Positions 45,741 to 53,872 of a stretch of DNA of 59,754 nucleotides are shown here, one piece after another. The stretch is taken from NCBI GenBank assembly GCA_030683155.1, contig JAUXMV010000102.1:1-59754 (forward strand), in the 5' to 3' direction. The notes beneath the pieces are model-generated. The model made no database searches and was not told the DNA's origin. It was given only the letters and a program-made list of their open reading frames with translations. Both the position numbers and the translations under genes were made by a program. The stretch is from Bacteroidales bacterium (GTDB taxonomy: Bacteria > Bacteroidota > Bacteroidia > Bacteroidales > F082). The number at the start of each line of letters is the position of its first letter. Within the stretch, counting starts at the first letter, position 1.

Positions 45741-46514
45741 ATGAACATTCATATCATCGGTGGAGGAAACCTTGGGACGGCACTTGCCATTGGATTGGCA
45801 AATTTCACTAAAGAAAATGTGATTTCAGTTTCACGCAGAAACATCAATCATATCAGGCATCTAGAGCCATTGGGTATTGTGCTTTTGACCGACAATAAGG
45901 CAGGCATCGAAGATGCAGAACTCATAATACTTTCTGTGAAACCCTATCAGGTGGATGGTGTTTTAGATGAAATTAAGCCTTTTTGTAAAGACAAAGTTGT
46001 GGCTTCGGCTGTAACCGGACTTAGTCTGGAGGATCTTAATCAAAAACTTAACGGCAACTGCTCAATTATCAGAATTATGCCCAACATTGCAGCACAGTTC
46101 GGGGAAAGCGCAACATGTCTGGCCTATTCAGCAGCAAATGAGAAATCAGGTGAACAAGTCGTTGAGTTATTCAATCAGTTGGGTACGGCAGTCAGGATTG
46201 AAGAAAAACTGATGGATGCTGCCACCGTTTTGGGTGCTTGCGGAACTGCTTATGCATTGCGCTACATCAGGGCTTCGATGCAGGCCGGCATCGAGATTGG
46301 TTTTGATGCCGCCACAGCGCTTACCATTGCTTCCCAAACAGCGAAAGGCGCGGCAAAGATGGCACTTGAGGAAAATGTGCATCCGGAACAATTAATTGAC
46401 AGAGTAACAACGCCTCAGGGCTGCACAATCGTTGGCCTCAACGAAATGGAGCATCAGGGTTTCAGCTCTGCCTTGATCAGAGGAATAAAGACCTCGCTGG
46501 ACAAAATTAAATAG
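45741..46514 (+). CDS. proC: pyrroline-5-carboxylate reductase
   Basis: 257 residues. Last step of proline synthesis, NAD(P)H-dependent. Rossmann motif IIGGGNLGTALAIGL, substrate side ILSVKPYQVDGVLDEIK, IRIMPNIAAQFGESATCL, the dimer domain (GACGTAYALRYIRASMQAG) and the C-terminal VTTPQGCTIVGLNEME (variant of TSPGGTTIAGL). Complete. The N-terminus is a little shorter than in E. coli (269). It converges with the CPBP gene, the stops being 9 bp apart. Confidence 0.94.
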   Translation: MNIHIIGGGNLGTALAIGLANFTKENVISVSRRNINHIRHLEPLGIVLLTDNKAGIEDAELIILSVKPYQVDGVLDEIKPFCKDKVVASAVTGLSLEDLNQKLNGNCSIIRIMPNIAAQFGESATCLAYSAANEKSGEQVVELFNQLGTAVRIEEKLMDAATVLGACGTAYALRYIRASMQAGIEIGFDAATALTIASQTAKGAAKMALEENVHPEQLIDRVTTPQGCTIVGLNEMEHQGFSSALIRGIKTSLDKIK

Positions 46515-46523
46515 CGCTTGTTG

Positions 46524-47321
46524 TTAAAGTCCGATGGCTGCATGGCGCTCATCTTTCATCCAGATGGTTTTTTTATTCACTGCAAGTGCCAAACCACTTC
46601 TTTTCTTGTACAACAGCGTGCCGATTATGATAAAGGCAATCGTTGAAGCCCTGAAAATATTTGACGCTAAAGGACCTAAAGCATTGTCGCCGGCATCAAA
46701 AAGCATCCAGTAGAGGTTCATCAAAAGATGCAGCCATATTGCTACCCACAGATTGAATTTCCATTCGGAATAAACCCATGCAAACAATCCTGCACCGAGC
46801 AATGTGGTCATAAAAATTCCAGCCATTATTCCCGGATCGCTGCTTTGATAGAGATGTGAAACAGCAAAAACAAAGGCCCCAAGCAAAATTGAAGGAATAA
46901 AACCAAGTCTTGTGAAACGGAATAGCATGCCAAACACAAAGCCTCTGAAATACCATTCTTCAAAAAGCGCTGCAAACACGGCTCCTCTTAAAATCTTTGA
47001 AAATGTGATGCCGCTGTTAAAATCATATATCACGGCATAACCCAACAGCATTGGCAGGGTGAAAATTACCGCTGCAAGAACAGCCTTCCCAAATCCCTTG
47101 TTCATTCCAAATGCGCTGAAAAATTTTCCCGGTCGCAGCCAAAGAACAGCTGCAAACATTGGCAAACCCATGATAAGGTAAGCCAAAAAATATGCTATTT
47201 CGGGCATTACCGAATAGACTGTGAAAAAACGATATACAGGTGCAAAAAAACTCTTGTCAATAAAATACCAGACAGAAAAGGCAATTATTACAATTAATGT
47301 CAATCGAAGTTCTTTTTTCAT
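46524..47321 (-). CDS. CPBP-family intramembrane protease (CAAX-like)
   Basis: 265 residues from the ATG at 47321 (MKKELRLTLIVIIAFSV); the longer start at 47348 adds nine. Seven or eight hydrophobic segments. The three CPBP motifs: EEWYFRG (E121, E122, R126), FAVSHLYQ (H156) and WLHLLMN (third metal ligand region). These are Rce1-type membrane proteases; bacterial ones are linked with bacteriocin immunity or signal-peptide work, but many have no known substrate. Own short transcript. Confidence 0.85.
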   Translation of the reverse strand: MKKELRLTLIVIIAFSVWYFIDKSFFAPVYRFFTVYSVMPEIAYFLAYLIMGLPMFAAVLWLRPGKFFSAFGMNKGFGKAVLAAVIFTLPMLLGYAVIYDFNSGITFSKILRGAVFAALFEEWYFRGFVFGMLFRFTRLGFIPSILLGAFVFAVSHLYQSSDPGIMAGIFMTTLLGAGLFAWVYSEWKFNLWVAIWLHLLMNLYWMLFDAGDNALGPLASNIFRASTIAFIIIGTLLYKKRSGLALAVNKKTIWMKDERHAAIGL

Positions 47322-47501
47322 AGTCAATTTTAAAGTTGTTTTAAACACAAATGTATGCCGAAAAGCTTAATTTTAAGGGTTCTTTCAGTTAATTTATGAG
47401 CAATAATCGAATTCCTTTTTATCGGCAACATGCGTGAAATGGAGCCTGTTTATGTTTTTAGGATTTCAAACAAACGATCATCAGAGTATAATTTCCGACT
47501 A

Positions 47502-47533
47502 TTGACATGCAAAAGATTTTCAATGTATCTTTG
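47502..47533 (+). promoter_or_regulatory. promoter before the beta-barrel gene at 47566
   Basis: TTG at 47502-47504, 21 bp, then TATCTTTG at 47526-47533 (TAnnTTTG). The start codon follows 33 bp later. Confidence 0.5.
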
Positions 47534-47565
47534 AGGGAAATTATTAAAACAAAACATTATTCAAC

Positions 47566-48366
47566 TTGCAAAAGACCATTTATATTTCGATTTTGGTATT
47601 CTGGGTTAGCGCATCTTTTGCACAGGATACCATCTATAAATCCGACGGCAACATTGTAAAGGCATTTATCAAAGATAAAAGCGCCGATGTCATACATTAT
47701 AATTTTTTTGAAAACCCTTCAGGCCCGACTTTCATTTTACATAAGAATTACATCGACAGCGTCCGGCTTGAAAACGGGATGGCAGAGGTATATCCAAAAA
47801 TTGTAATGCAAAAAAGTCTCCCAAAGAATAAAAGCAATCCGGATTTAATTGATTTTAAGCAAAATATTATTTCATACAACGCATTTGATCTGGTTTTTGA
47901 AATGATTACTTTCAATTATGAACATGTTTTTAAGTCCGGAAATTATGGTTTAAGAATTCCCTTGTCCTTTACTTTTATCCCACTTGAAAAAGATCCTGTC
48001 GAAAATTATATTTATTATTACGATGATAAAAACGCGAAGTTTGGTACAGGCATCGACTTTATTTTTTATCCTTTCGGCCAACAGCCATACGCCTGGTATG
48101 TGTCAGCCGCCTATGAATACAAGTTGTATAAATTCTATGAAACTTACTGGAACTATTCCTGGCCTTCTCAATATTTGACAAAAAAATCAAGCAGGGTTAT
48201 CAATGCTTTTTTGTTTCAAACCGGCTATATTTTAGATGTAAGTGAACATTTCAACTTCGGCTTAAACATTGGGGTTGGTTACAGGTTTGCCTCCAAAAAC
48301 CCTAACTATGGAGGTGATAACGGCCCGCTTATTCGTGGCGGATTGAGTTTGGGATATAAATTTTAA
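47566..48366 (+). CDS. exported protein with C-terminal beta-barrel
   Basis: 266 residues starting with TTG (codon 1), as the frame is closed upstream by TAA at 47545-47547 with no ATG or GTG in between; the product then begins MQKTIYISILVFWVSASFAQ, a good signal peptide, so the rare start is credible. The N-terminal 70 residues (DTIYKSDGNIVKAFIKDKSA) resemble a small beta domain common before lipoproteins and barrels of Bacteroidota. The rest alternates aromatic and polar residues and ends RGGLSLGYKF, a barrel terminus. Function unknown. It is followed after 12 bp by the lipoprotein gene, so they probably work together. Confidence 0.65.
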   Translation: MQKTIYISILVFWVSASFAQDTIYKSDGNIVKAFIKDKSADVIHYNFFENPSGPTFILHKNYIDSVRLENGMAEVYPKIVMQKSLPKNKSNPDLIDFKQNIISYNAFDLVFEMITFNYEHVFKSGNYGLRIPLSFTFIPLEKDPVENYIYYYDDKNAKFGTGIDFIFYPFGQQPYAWYVSAAYEYKLYKFYETYWNYSWPSQYLTKKSSRVINAFLFQTGYILDVSEHFNFGLNIGVGYRFASKNPNYGGDNGPLIRGGLSLGYKF

Positions 48367-48378
48367 AATAGAAGAGCC

Positions 48379-50028
48379 ATGAAGAAGTATCTTCCTTCAA
48401 TCTCATTTTTTGTTTTGGTTGCTTTTTTGAATATGCTTGTCTCTTGCAGCTATTATTCAGTTAAAAAAGTGCCGTCGCATTCCATCGATCAAAAATTACT
48501 CAGTGAATACAAGATACAGCAGAAATATTTAATCCTGCATCAGGGAGATAATGTCTGGCACATGGAAAATATTGTTTTGGATGAAAACAATCAGAAACTA
48601 TATTTTACACCTACTGGAGTTACTAAAGATCACCTTTTTTACAAAAACACCAAAGAAACAGGTGCTAACCGATACAAGGTCAATAAAGAAAATCCGGTAA
48701 TAGAGGTTCATATTTACATTTCGGAATATGCTTTGGCCGATCAAAACCAGTTTATGATTCCGATGGAAGCCATTCAAAAAATTGAAGTTTATGACCGCGA
48801 TATTGGCGCTACTACTGCCTCCTATGTATTCGGTGCGCTGGGAGTCATAACAGGGGCGTTTGCAATTGTGATGATTCTTGTTGCGCTTCTCAAAAGTTCG
48901 TGTCCGTTTGTTTACATCCATGATGGTGTGGCATGGCATTTCGTTGGCGAAACCTATGGAGGCGCTATCTATCAGCCGCTTGAACGTGATGATTTTATGC
49001 CTCTGCCTCATTTCAAGCCTTTTGAAGGCCAATATATGATAAAAATTTCCAATGAACTGCTCGAAAAACAATACACCGATCTGGCCAGATTGATCGTTGT
49101 TGAGCATCCTTTGAATTCAAAAGTTATTCTCGATCAAAACGGAGCGGTGCAGACTTTGATTTCAGCCGTTATGCCGACAAAAGCTTTAGCACAGAACAAT
49201 TTTGATTATGTGGATCAGCTGACGGAAACAGATGGAAACTTATACATTTTTAATACAGAAGACAAAGAAAACGATGATTTCAGCTCATTGGACCTATCCT
49301 TCGAAAAGCCTTTGAATGCAAGCAGCGCTAAGCTTGTGCTTCACGCAAAAAACTCCCTTTGGCTTGATTATATTTTTGGCAGATTCAACGAATTGTTTGG
49401 AACCTATTATCCTAAATTCGCCCAAAATCAGCACAAGGCACCAGCTGAGAGAATGCTGAAATGGCAACATGATCAGGGAATTCCATTGTCTGTTTTTGTG
49501 GAAACAGAAAATGGCTGGGAAACGGCCGGCTCTTTCTTTTCTGTCGGACCACTGGCTTCCCGAGACCTTGTGATGCCGCTGGATTTATCAAATGTAAAAA
49601 CTGAAAACGTCAACATCAGATTGCAATGTGGTTTCATGTTCTGGGAAATTGATTACGCAGCACTCGACTTTTCGGATACTGTTGATGTGCAGATAAGCCA
49701 ACTATCTCCCACTTCCGCAACGGATGAAAAAGGAAATGATGTCACTGATTTGCTGACAACAACAGACAGAAACTATCTGTATCAACCCGATGTTGGAAAC
49801 GAGGTGGTGATTACCTGCGCCGCGCCTGCACCCAACGAAGGCAGAGCCCAGACAGTTTTCCTGCACAGCCGCGGTTATTACGAATATATAAGGGATTATA
49901 TAAACAAACCTGATCTGTCCTACCTCAAGTCTTTCAGAAAAGAAGGTGCCTTCACACGCTTTTCAAAGAATCATTACAACAAACTGATTACAGACAAGCA
50001 ATTTATTGTTAAAGCGCTCAATAATTAA
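48379..50028 (+). CDS. lipoprotein of unknown function
   Basis: 549 residues. Signal peptide with lipobox LVSC (Cys at about 23), so lipid-anchored. An N-terminal region (about 35-135) resembles the beta domain seen at the N-terminus of the preceding barrel protein (KYLILHQGDNVWHMENIVLD). A hydrophobic stretch VFGALGVITGAFAIVMILVALL (about 155-176) is a possible second membrane span. Next comes SSCPFVYIHDGVAWHFVGET, a motif I recall in other bacteroidal lipoproteins, then a long region of no known fold. Twelve bp behind the barrel gene, so likely a two-gene operon. Confidence 0.6.
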   Translation: MKKYLPSISFFVLVAFLNMLVSCSYYSVKKVPSHSIDQKLLSEYKIQQKYLILHQGDNVWHMENIVLDENNQKLYFTPTGVTKDHLFYKNTKETGANRYKVNKENPVIEVHIYISEYALADQNQFMIPMEAIQKIEVYDRDIGATTASYVFGALGVITGAFAIVMILVALLKSSCPFVYIHDGVAWHFVGETYGGAIYQPLERDDFMPLPHFKPFEGQYMIKISNELLEKQYTDLARLIVVEHPLNSKVILDQNGAVQTLISAVMPTKALAQNNFDYVDQLTETDGNLYIFNTEDKENDDFSSLDLSFEKPLNASSAKLVLHAKNSLWLDYIFGRFNELFGTYYPKFAQNQHKAPAERMLKWQHDQGIPLSVFVETENGWETAGSFFSVGPLASRDLVMPLDLSNVKTENVNIRLQCGFMFWEIDYAALDFSDTVDVQISQLSPTSATDEKGNDVTDLLTTTDRNYLYQPDVGNEVVITCAAPAPNEGRAQTVFLHSRGYYEYIRDYINKPDLSYLKSFRKEGAFTRFSKNHYNKLITDKQFIVKALNN

Positions 50029-50114
50029 TAAACCACCATAATCGCGTACTACAGGAATAAATCTGTTGTGATTTCTCGTTGGTAAACGAATAGGTTTTTA
50101 GTGGTTTTCTTTCA

Positions 50115-50158
50115 GGCTGCACCAATGCTAATTAATAGTGACTGCCTTGGTTTTAGCC
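50115..50158. repeat. attC-like imperfect palindrome, site C
   Basis: GGCTGCACCAATGC and GCCTTGGTTTTAGCC are imperfectly complementary around a 15-base loop. It begins 20 bp after the GNAT stop (read in the gene direction). No T-run. Confidence 0.5.
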
Positions 50159-50177
50159 GCATACTGGCAGCAGGCAT

Positions 50178-50621
50178 TTATAGTTTTTTCTTCAGATAAA
50201 CCATGTCTATAAGTTGTATTCCGTCTTCAAACATTGGATGGTCATAGTTATCTGTAAAAAAATTCCTGATAAAATGAGATTTTTCAAATCCGCAACTTTC
50301 ATAAAATGACAATATTGCCGGAGTTTCACCTGTTCCGACAAGCATTGTTTTATAGTTGTTTTTGTAATAATCTGAGACAAACTTTATCAGAGCCCTGGCA
50401 TATCCTTTACCCTGATATTTTTTATATGTTGCGATGTTTTTCAATTCGCAGGTTTCTTTGTCTATCGCAACAACAACACAAACAGTCTTCAAGTCATCAT
50501 CGAATAGTGCAAACATATCGCCACTTTCCAAATATTTGTCAATCATATCCTCCTGTTCGTCTGCCAAAAGCAATAAATCAAGGTGTTGCTTCTTATTACT
50601 GGTGATTTTTTCTATTCTCAT
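50178..50621 (-). CDS. GNAT-family acetyltransferase
   Basis: 147 residues. The acetyl-CoA-binding motif A is [20 protein letters not shown] (Q/R-x-x-G-x-G/A, here YQGKGYA) preceded by the beta strand [18 protein letters not shown]; motif B is [14 protein letters not shown]. Transfers an acetyl group from acetyl-CoA to an amine; the substrate is unknown. It is alone and flanked by two attC-like palindromes (50115-50158 and 50710-50836), fitting a gene-cassette unit. More AT-rich surroundings than the housekeeping genes. Confidence 0.85.
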   Translation of the reverse strand: MRIEKITSNKKQHLDLLLLADEQEDMIDKYLESGDMFALFDDDLKTVCVVVAIDKETCELKNIATYKKYQGKGYARALIKFVSDYYKNNYKTMLVGTGETPAILSFYESCGFEKSHFIRNFFTDNYDHPMFEDGIQLIDMVYLKKKL

Positions 50622-50709
50622 TACTTTCTTATTTTTTAATAGTACCAGTAAAAAATCATTTTAGCAAACTGCATTTATCATTCAGGAGTGTTGTTGTGTG
50701 CTTCTGAAT

Positions 50710-50836
50710 AACGTTAAGGCTATGCGTAGTGCGGGATTTTAAAGCAGTTCACTTTCAATTTACTACTAAATTTCTTTACTTGCATAATCGTTCAATCCAC
50801 GATGATACCCACATTACGTATAGGTATTGTGCCGTT
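50710..50836. repeat. attC-like imperfect palindrome, site A (127 bp)
   Basis: Outer ends AACGTT and CCGTT, arms CTATGCGTAGTGCGGG and CCCACATTACGTATAG (14 of 16 paired counting a wobble, two mismatches), with about 60 bases between. It starts 4 bp after the stop of the minus-strand membrane gene. The size, A-A-C ... G-T-T ends and position resemble an integron attC site, yet the core 7-mers match the consensus only roughly. Confidence 0.5.
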
Positions 50837-50840
50837 GTGT

Positions 50841-51404
50841 TTATTCTTTCTTTTCTATCATTTTATTGATCTTTGGTTGAATTATCCAAATTCCGATTGG
50901 AAAAAACCACAAAAGGAAAAACTCTCCCGCAAATTCACTGAATGAAACCGCCCTTTGAAATTCAATTGATTTAATGGTCTTTGCATTAAACCACATTATA
51001 TAAAAAATGCAAAACGTTGAAAATATGTGAACAGGAAAGATTATTTTAAATATATCATTCATTGCAAATATGGGTGAGCTGTCACTTGCTATTAGTCCCA
51101 TCGCAACCATACTCATGTAAATTGATATTCCAAATATGTAGATTACTGGAACAGCCAGAAACACCTTGAATAGGTTCAAGTTCAAGTTAACTGTAGAAGG
51201 CAATTTACTATTTAGCCTTGTTCCAATCGCCCAAAACCAACCAAAAAAAATCACTATGTAAAGAACTGTTAGAGCAGGTATTAGTACAAGCATCAAATCG
51301 ATGCCATAATTTACAACAAGGATTATCTGCAAAACAAAAGGAACCCCTATTAATAGAGTAAAAATCTGCCAATGTTTTGCTTTTAAATATATTTCCATAT
51401 TCAT
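50841..51404 (-). CDS. small polytopic membrane protein
   Basis: 187 residues with about five hydrophobic segments (IFTLLIGVPFVLQIILVV, LMLVLIPALTVLYIVIFFGW, VFLAVPVIYIFGISIYMSM, IIFPVHIFSTFCIFYIMWF, EFFLLWFFPIGIWII). No known family. Two starts are possible, 51404 (MNMEIYL) or 51398 (MEIYL). AT-rich; with attC-like palindromes before (51451-51513) and after (50710-50836) it, the gene looks like a passenger of a cassette. Function unknown. Confidence 0.7.
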   Translation of the reverse strand: MNMEIYLKAKHWQIFTLLIGVPFVLQIILVVNYGIDLMLVLIPALTVLYIVIFFGWFWAIGTRLNSKLPSTVNLNLNLFKVFLAVPVIYIFGISIYMSMVAMGLIASDSSPIFAMNDIFKIIFPVHIFSTFCIFYIMWFNAKTIKSIEFQRAVSFSEFAGEFFLLWFFPIGIWIIQPKINKMIEKKE

Positions 51405-51450
51405 TAATATTTAACTGGTAATTTTGTTTTCTCACAGGCGGCAATTCGCT

Positions 51451-51513
51451 GCTAAACGCCATTGCATTGTATTATATTGAAATTCAGTGATGTAAAATTA
51501 ACATGGCAGTTAA
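51451..51513. repeat. attC-like imperfect palindrome, site B (63 bp)
   Basis: GCTAAACGCCATTG and CATGGCAGTTAA: AAC-GCC-AT pairs with AT-GGC-GTT, with one extra A bulged out of the second arm. Bulged bases of this kind are typical of attC. It lies 47 bp upstream of the start codon of the minus-strand membrane gene. Confidence 0.5.
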
Positions 51514-51833
51514 AAAGGGTTAAGCGTTTATAAGCGACTATAAACGGATAGGTAGAAAGGACTAAAAATGCACTTTGTTTTACATAGATGTGTTCAGGGA
51601 GGTTATTCATTATCGCAAGGCTGGACGGTTTATATGCTGCCGAGGAGAGATGATTTTGTTCGAGGCTTGCGGTTCTGGGGATAAGGCTGTTCATAGGTTT
51701 GGGTTGTTTCCGCCAGAGGCGTACAGGATTTTGGTTCAAGGTTCTTTTTTTTCGTTTATAGTGCTTAAGTTTTGGATTGTAAAAATAGAAACTTTGAACC
51801 GGAATACAAGGTGAAATTGAAGCGATAGAATTA
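51514..51833. other. gene-free stretch before the IS
   Basis: No supported gene. A reading frame of 95 codons on the minus strand has no family resemblance and no signal for expression. A small perfect palindrome CGTTTATA-AGCGAC-TATAAACG lies at 51525-51546. The stretch may be the rest of a decayed cassette. Confidence 0.5.
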
Positions 51834-52801
51834 TTTTTTTGAGGTGATCAATTAAATACTTCTCTTGTGGAAGAATAAATGATTAAAAAATAATCAATAT
51901 GGAATTTACGGGAGAAAATATTTTAGAATTCGGGAAGCACTTTCCAGATGACAAGTCATGTCTTGCGTATCTATCTGAACTTAAATGGTCTAAAGGATTC
52001 GTTTGTACCAAATGTGGTCATACTAAACATACTGTACGAAAGAAAAATTATGCAAGAGACTGTAATCGCTGCCACCACATTGAAAGTCCAACAGCGGGGA
52101 CTTTTTTTCATCGCTTACGATTTGGTCAACAAAAAGCATTTGGGATCATGTTTGAGATGATGGCAACAACAAAAGGTATATCCGCCTCTCAAGTAGCGCG
52201 AAGATATGGCATAAGCCGGACAACTGCCAGAGAGTCAGAACAGCTATGCAAAGCAGTATGAAGCATCCACAAGTAGGAGAAGTTCAAGTTGACGAATTTG
52301 TTTTTGGAGGAAAAGAGAGTTTGAAGCAAGGCAGAAGCAAAGATGTCATGAAAAAAAAAGATTGTTGGAGCAACGGAGCTTAGCGACAAAGGAAAGATAA
52401 AAAGAGTTTATTTCAATAAAATTAATGATTATTCTTCAAAATCATTACGTTGCATATTTGACAATCACATTTCAAAAGAGGCTCTTATTAAGACTGATAA
52501 GTGGACAGGATATGCCCCTTTGTCAAAGGATTATAATATAGAGCAGATTTATTCTGATAAAGGAGGAAGTATGAAGCAGATGCATATCATTATACATCAA
52601 CTAAAATCTTGGCTCAGAAGCACTTATTCATGGGTTCATCAAGAACATATTGAGAAATATCTTAAAGAGTTCAGTTTTCGCATTAATAGGTCGATCTTCA
52701 AGCAAACTATCTTTCACTCGTTAGTGTTAAGGATGTTGATGCTTAAACCCCTTACATATCAGAATATTAAAATAAGTAGTTAACTAGACACCTCAAAAAA
52801 A
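51834..52801 (+). mobile_element. IS1595-family insertion sequence, inactive
   Basis: Imperfect inverted repeats: TTTTTTTGAGGTG at 51834-51846 and CACCTCAAAAAAA at 52789-52801; the pairing continues inward to 51859 and 52776 with about five mismatches in 26. The element carries one transposase gene with two frame breaks. The outer edges are not certain: a related stretch (GTTAATAGACAACCC, 52809-52823) repeats the inner motif GTTAACTAGACACCTC (52779-52794), so the right end could be further out. Target-site duplications were not identified. Confidence 0.75.
51899..52783 (+). pseudogene. IS1595-family transposase, two frameshifts
   Basis: The frame at 51899-52261 encodes a zinc ribbon (CTKCGH and CNRCHH) and a helix-turn-helix (ISASQVARRYGISRTTARE), then hits TGA. 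The next part (52260 on) reads MKHPQVGEVQVDEFVFGG, the DDE entry with Asp, in another frame up to a run of nine A (52351-52359). Removing one A there restores KIVGATELSDKGKIKRVYF and the remainder through TDKWTGYAPL, HQLKSWLRSTYSWVHQEHI and EFSFRINR, ending at 52783. Hence two independent breaks: about 52257 and in the A run. The protein would otherwise be nearly full length (about 290). Confidence 0.85.
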
Positions 52802-52918
52802 GTAAAACGTTAATAGACAACCCAAAAGAAAATGAATAGTTAAGTTAGCGCGTATGAATGTTAGGGTGGAGTGATATTTTGCACCGGACAACAATTATTT
52901 TCAATCTGAAAAGGCGGT

Positions 52919-53215
52919 TCAATTTTGTTGAAAAAGCATTTCCTTTTCTTCGGCATGCTTTTCAAACCATTTCACAACATACGGACAAACCGGAATCAAT
53001 TTAAGGTGATGTTTTCTGGCATAGCTTACAGCAGCCTCAACCAGCTTTGATGCAATATTCTGACCACGTAAATCAGGTGAAACGTAGGTGTGATTGAGCA
53101 TTAAAACACCTTCAGGATTTTCGAAATAGGAAAGGAACGCCATTCGTTCGCATTGATGAATTAGATAAAAAATGCCGGTTCTGACATTCTGCTCGTGACG
53201 AATATGTGGTTCCAT
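52919..53215 (-). CDS. small GNAT-type N-acetyltransferase (YjdJ-like)
   Basis: 98 residues, the short GNAT form. LNHTYVSPDLRGQNIASKLVEAAVSYARKH contains the acetyl-CoA motif (R-G-Q-N-I-A) in parts, and LIPVCPYVVKWFEKH with the Cys-Pro-Tyr/Phe motif is the hallmark of this short family (human GTLF3B/NATD1 relatives). Function unknown; the family may acetylate small amines. Separate transcript behind the IS. Confidence 0.88.
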   Translation of the reverse strand: MEPHIRHEQNVRTGIFYLIHQCERMAFLSYFENPEGVLMLNHTYVSPDLRGQNIASKLVEAAVSYARKHHLKLIPVCPYVVKWFEKHAEEKEMLFQQN

Positions 53216-53316
53216 AATACAAAAGGTTTAGCGACGAAGATACAAAAAAACAAAGGTTTTGTAAAATGCATCGATTCACTTAATTGTATCTTTACAAAAA
53301 CATTTAACCCTTCAAC

Positions 53317-53865
53317 ATGAACAACCTTAGAATAATATATCTATTTGTGGCAGGACTTATCCTTCTTTTGACACTCACAGGATGTGCTCAATCATTTAAG
53401 AAAAAAATGATTGCAAACCTACAACAAGTTGATCTTGATAGATATACTGGAAAATGGTATGAAATTGCCCGCTTCCCGCATCGCTTCGAACGTGATTTGA
53501 CAGGTGTTACTGCAACATACAATCTACAGCCCAACGGCAAAATTGAAGTCATCAATCAGGGTTTTCAACACAGCCTCGATGGCCCATTGAAAACAGCCAT
53601 TGGAAAAGCAAAATCTGTTTCAAAAGATGGCAAAGGGCATTTGAAAGTTTCCTTTTTCTGGATCTTTTATGCAGATTATTTCATCCTTGAACTTGATCAG
53701 GAAAACTATCAATATGCACTTATTGGAAGCAGCACTCCAGATTTTTTGTGGATTTTAAGCCGTACACCACAGATGGATCAGGAAATCCTTGACATGCTTT
53801 TGAGTAGAGCAAAGGAACTTGGTTACGACATGCGTAAAGTTGAAATGGTTGAACAGCACAAATAG
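53317..53865 (+). CDS. lipocalin-family lipoprotein (Blc-like)
   Basis: 182 residues. Lipobox LTGC (Cys at about 23) marks a lipoprotein. The lipocalin signature GKWYEIARFPHRFERDL (SCR1, G-x-W) starts at residue 45, followed by GVTATYNLQPNGKIEV, then the central strands FFWIFYADYFILELDQ, YALIGSSTPDFLWILSRTP (SCR2/3). Bacterial lipocalins sit in the outer membrane and bind lysophospholipids or fatty acids. The gene converges with the phosphate permease gene, the stops 7 bp apart. Confidence 0.94.
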   Translation: MNNLRIIYLFVAGLILLLTLTGCAQSFKKKMIANLQQVDLDRYTGKWYEIARFPHRFERDLTGVTATYNLQPNGKIEVINQGFQHSLDGPLKTAIGKAKSVSKDGKGHLKVSFFWIFYADYFILELDQENYQYALIGSSTPDFLWILSRTPQMDQEILDMLLSRAKELGYDMRKVEMVEQHK

Positions 53866-53872
53866 ATTATTG

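Noticed and set aside
51452-51739. 95-codon minus-strand frame in the gap before the IS
   Set aside because: No homologous features, no promoter or ribosome site, overlaps palindrome B.
52351-52359. Programmed frameshift at A9 in the IS1595 transposase
   Set aside because: A second unrelated break (about 52257) lies upstream, so the gene is more likely decayed.
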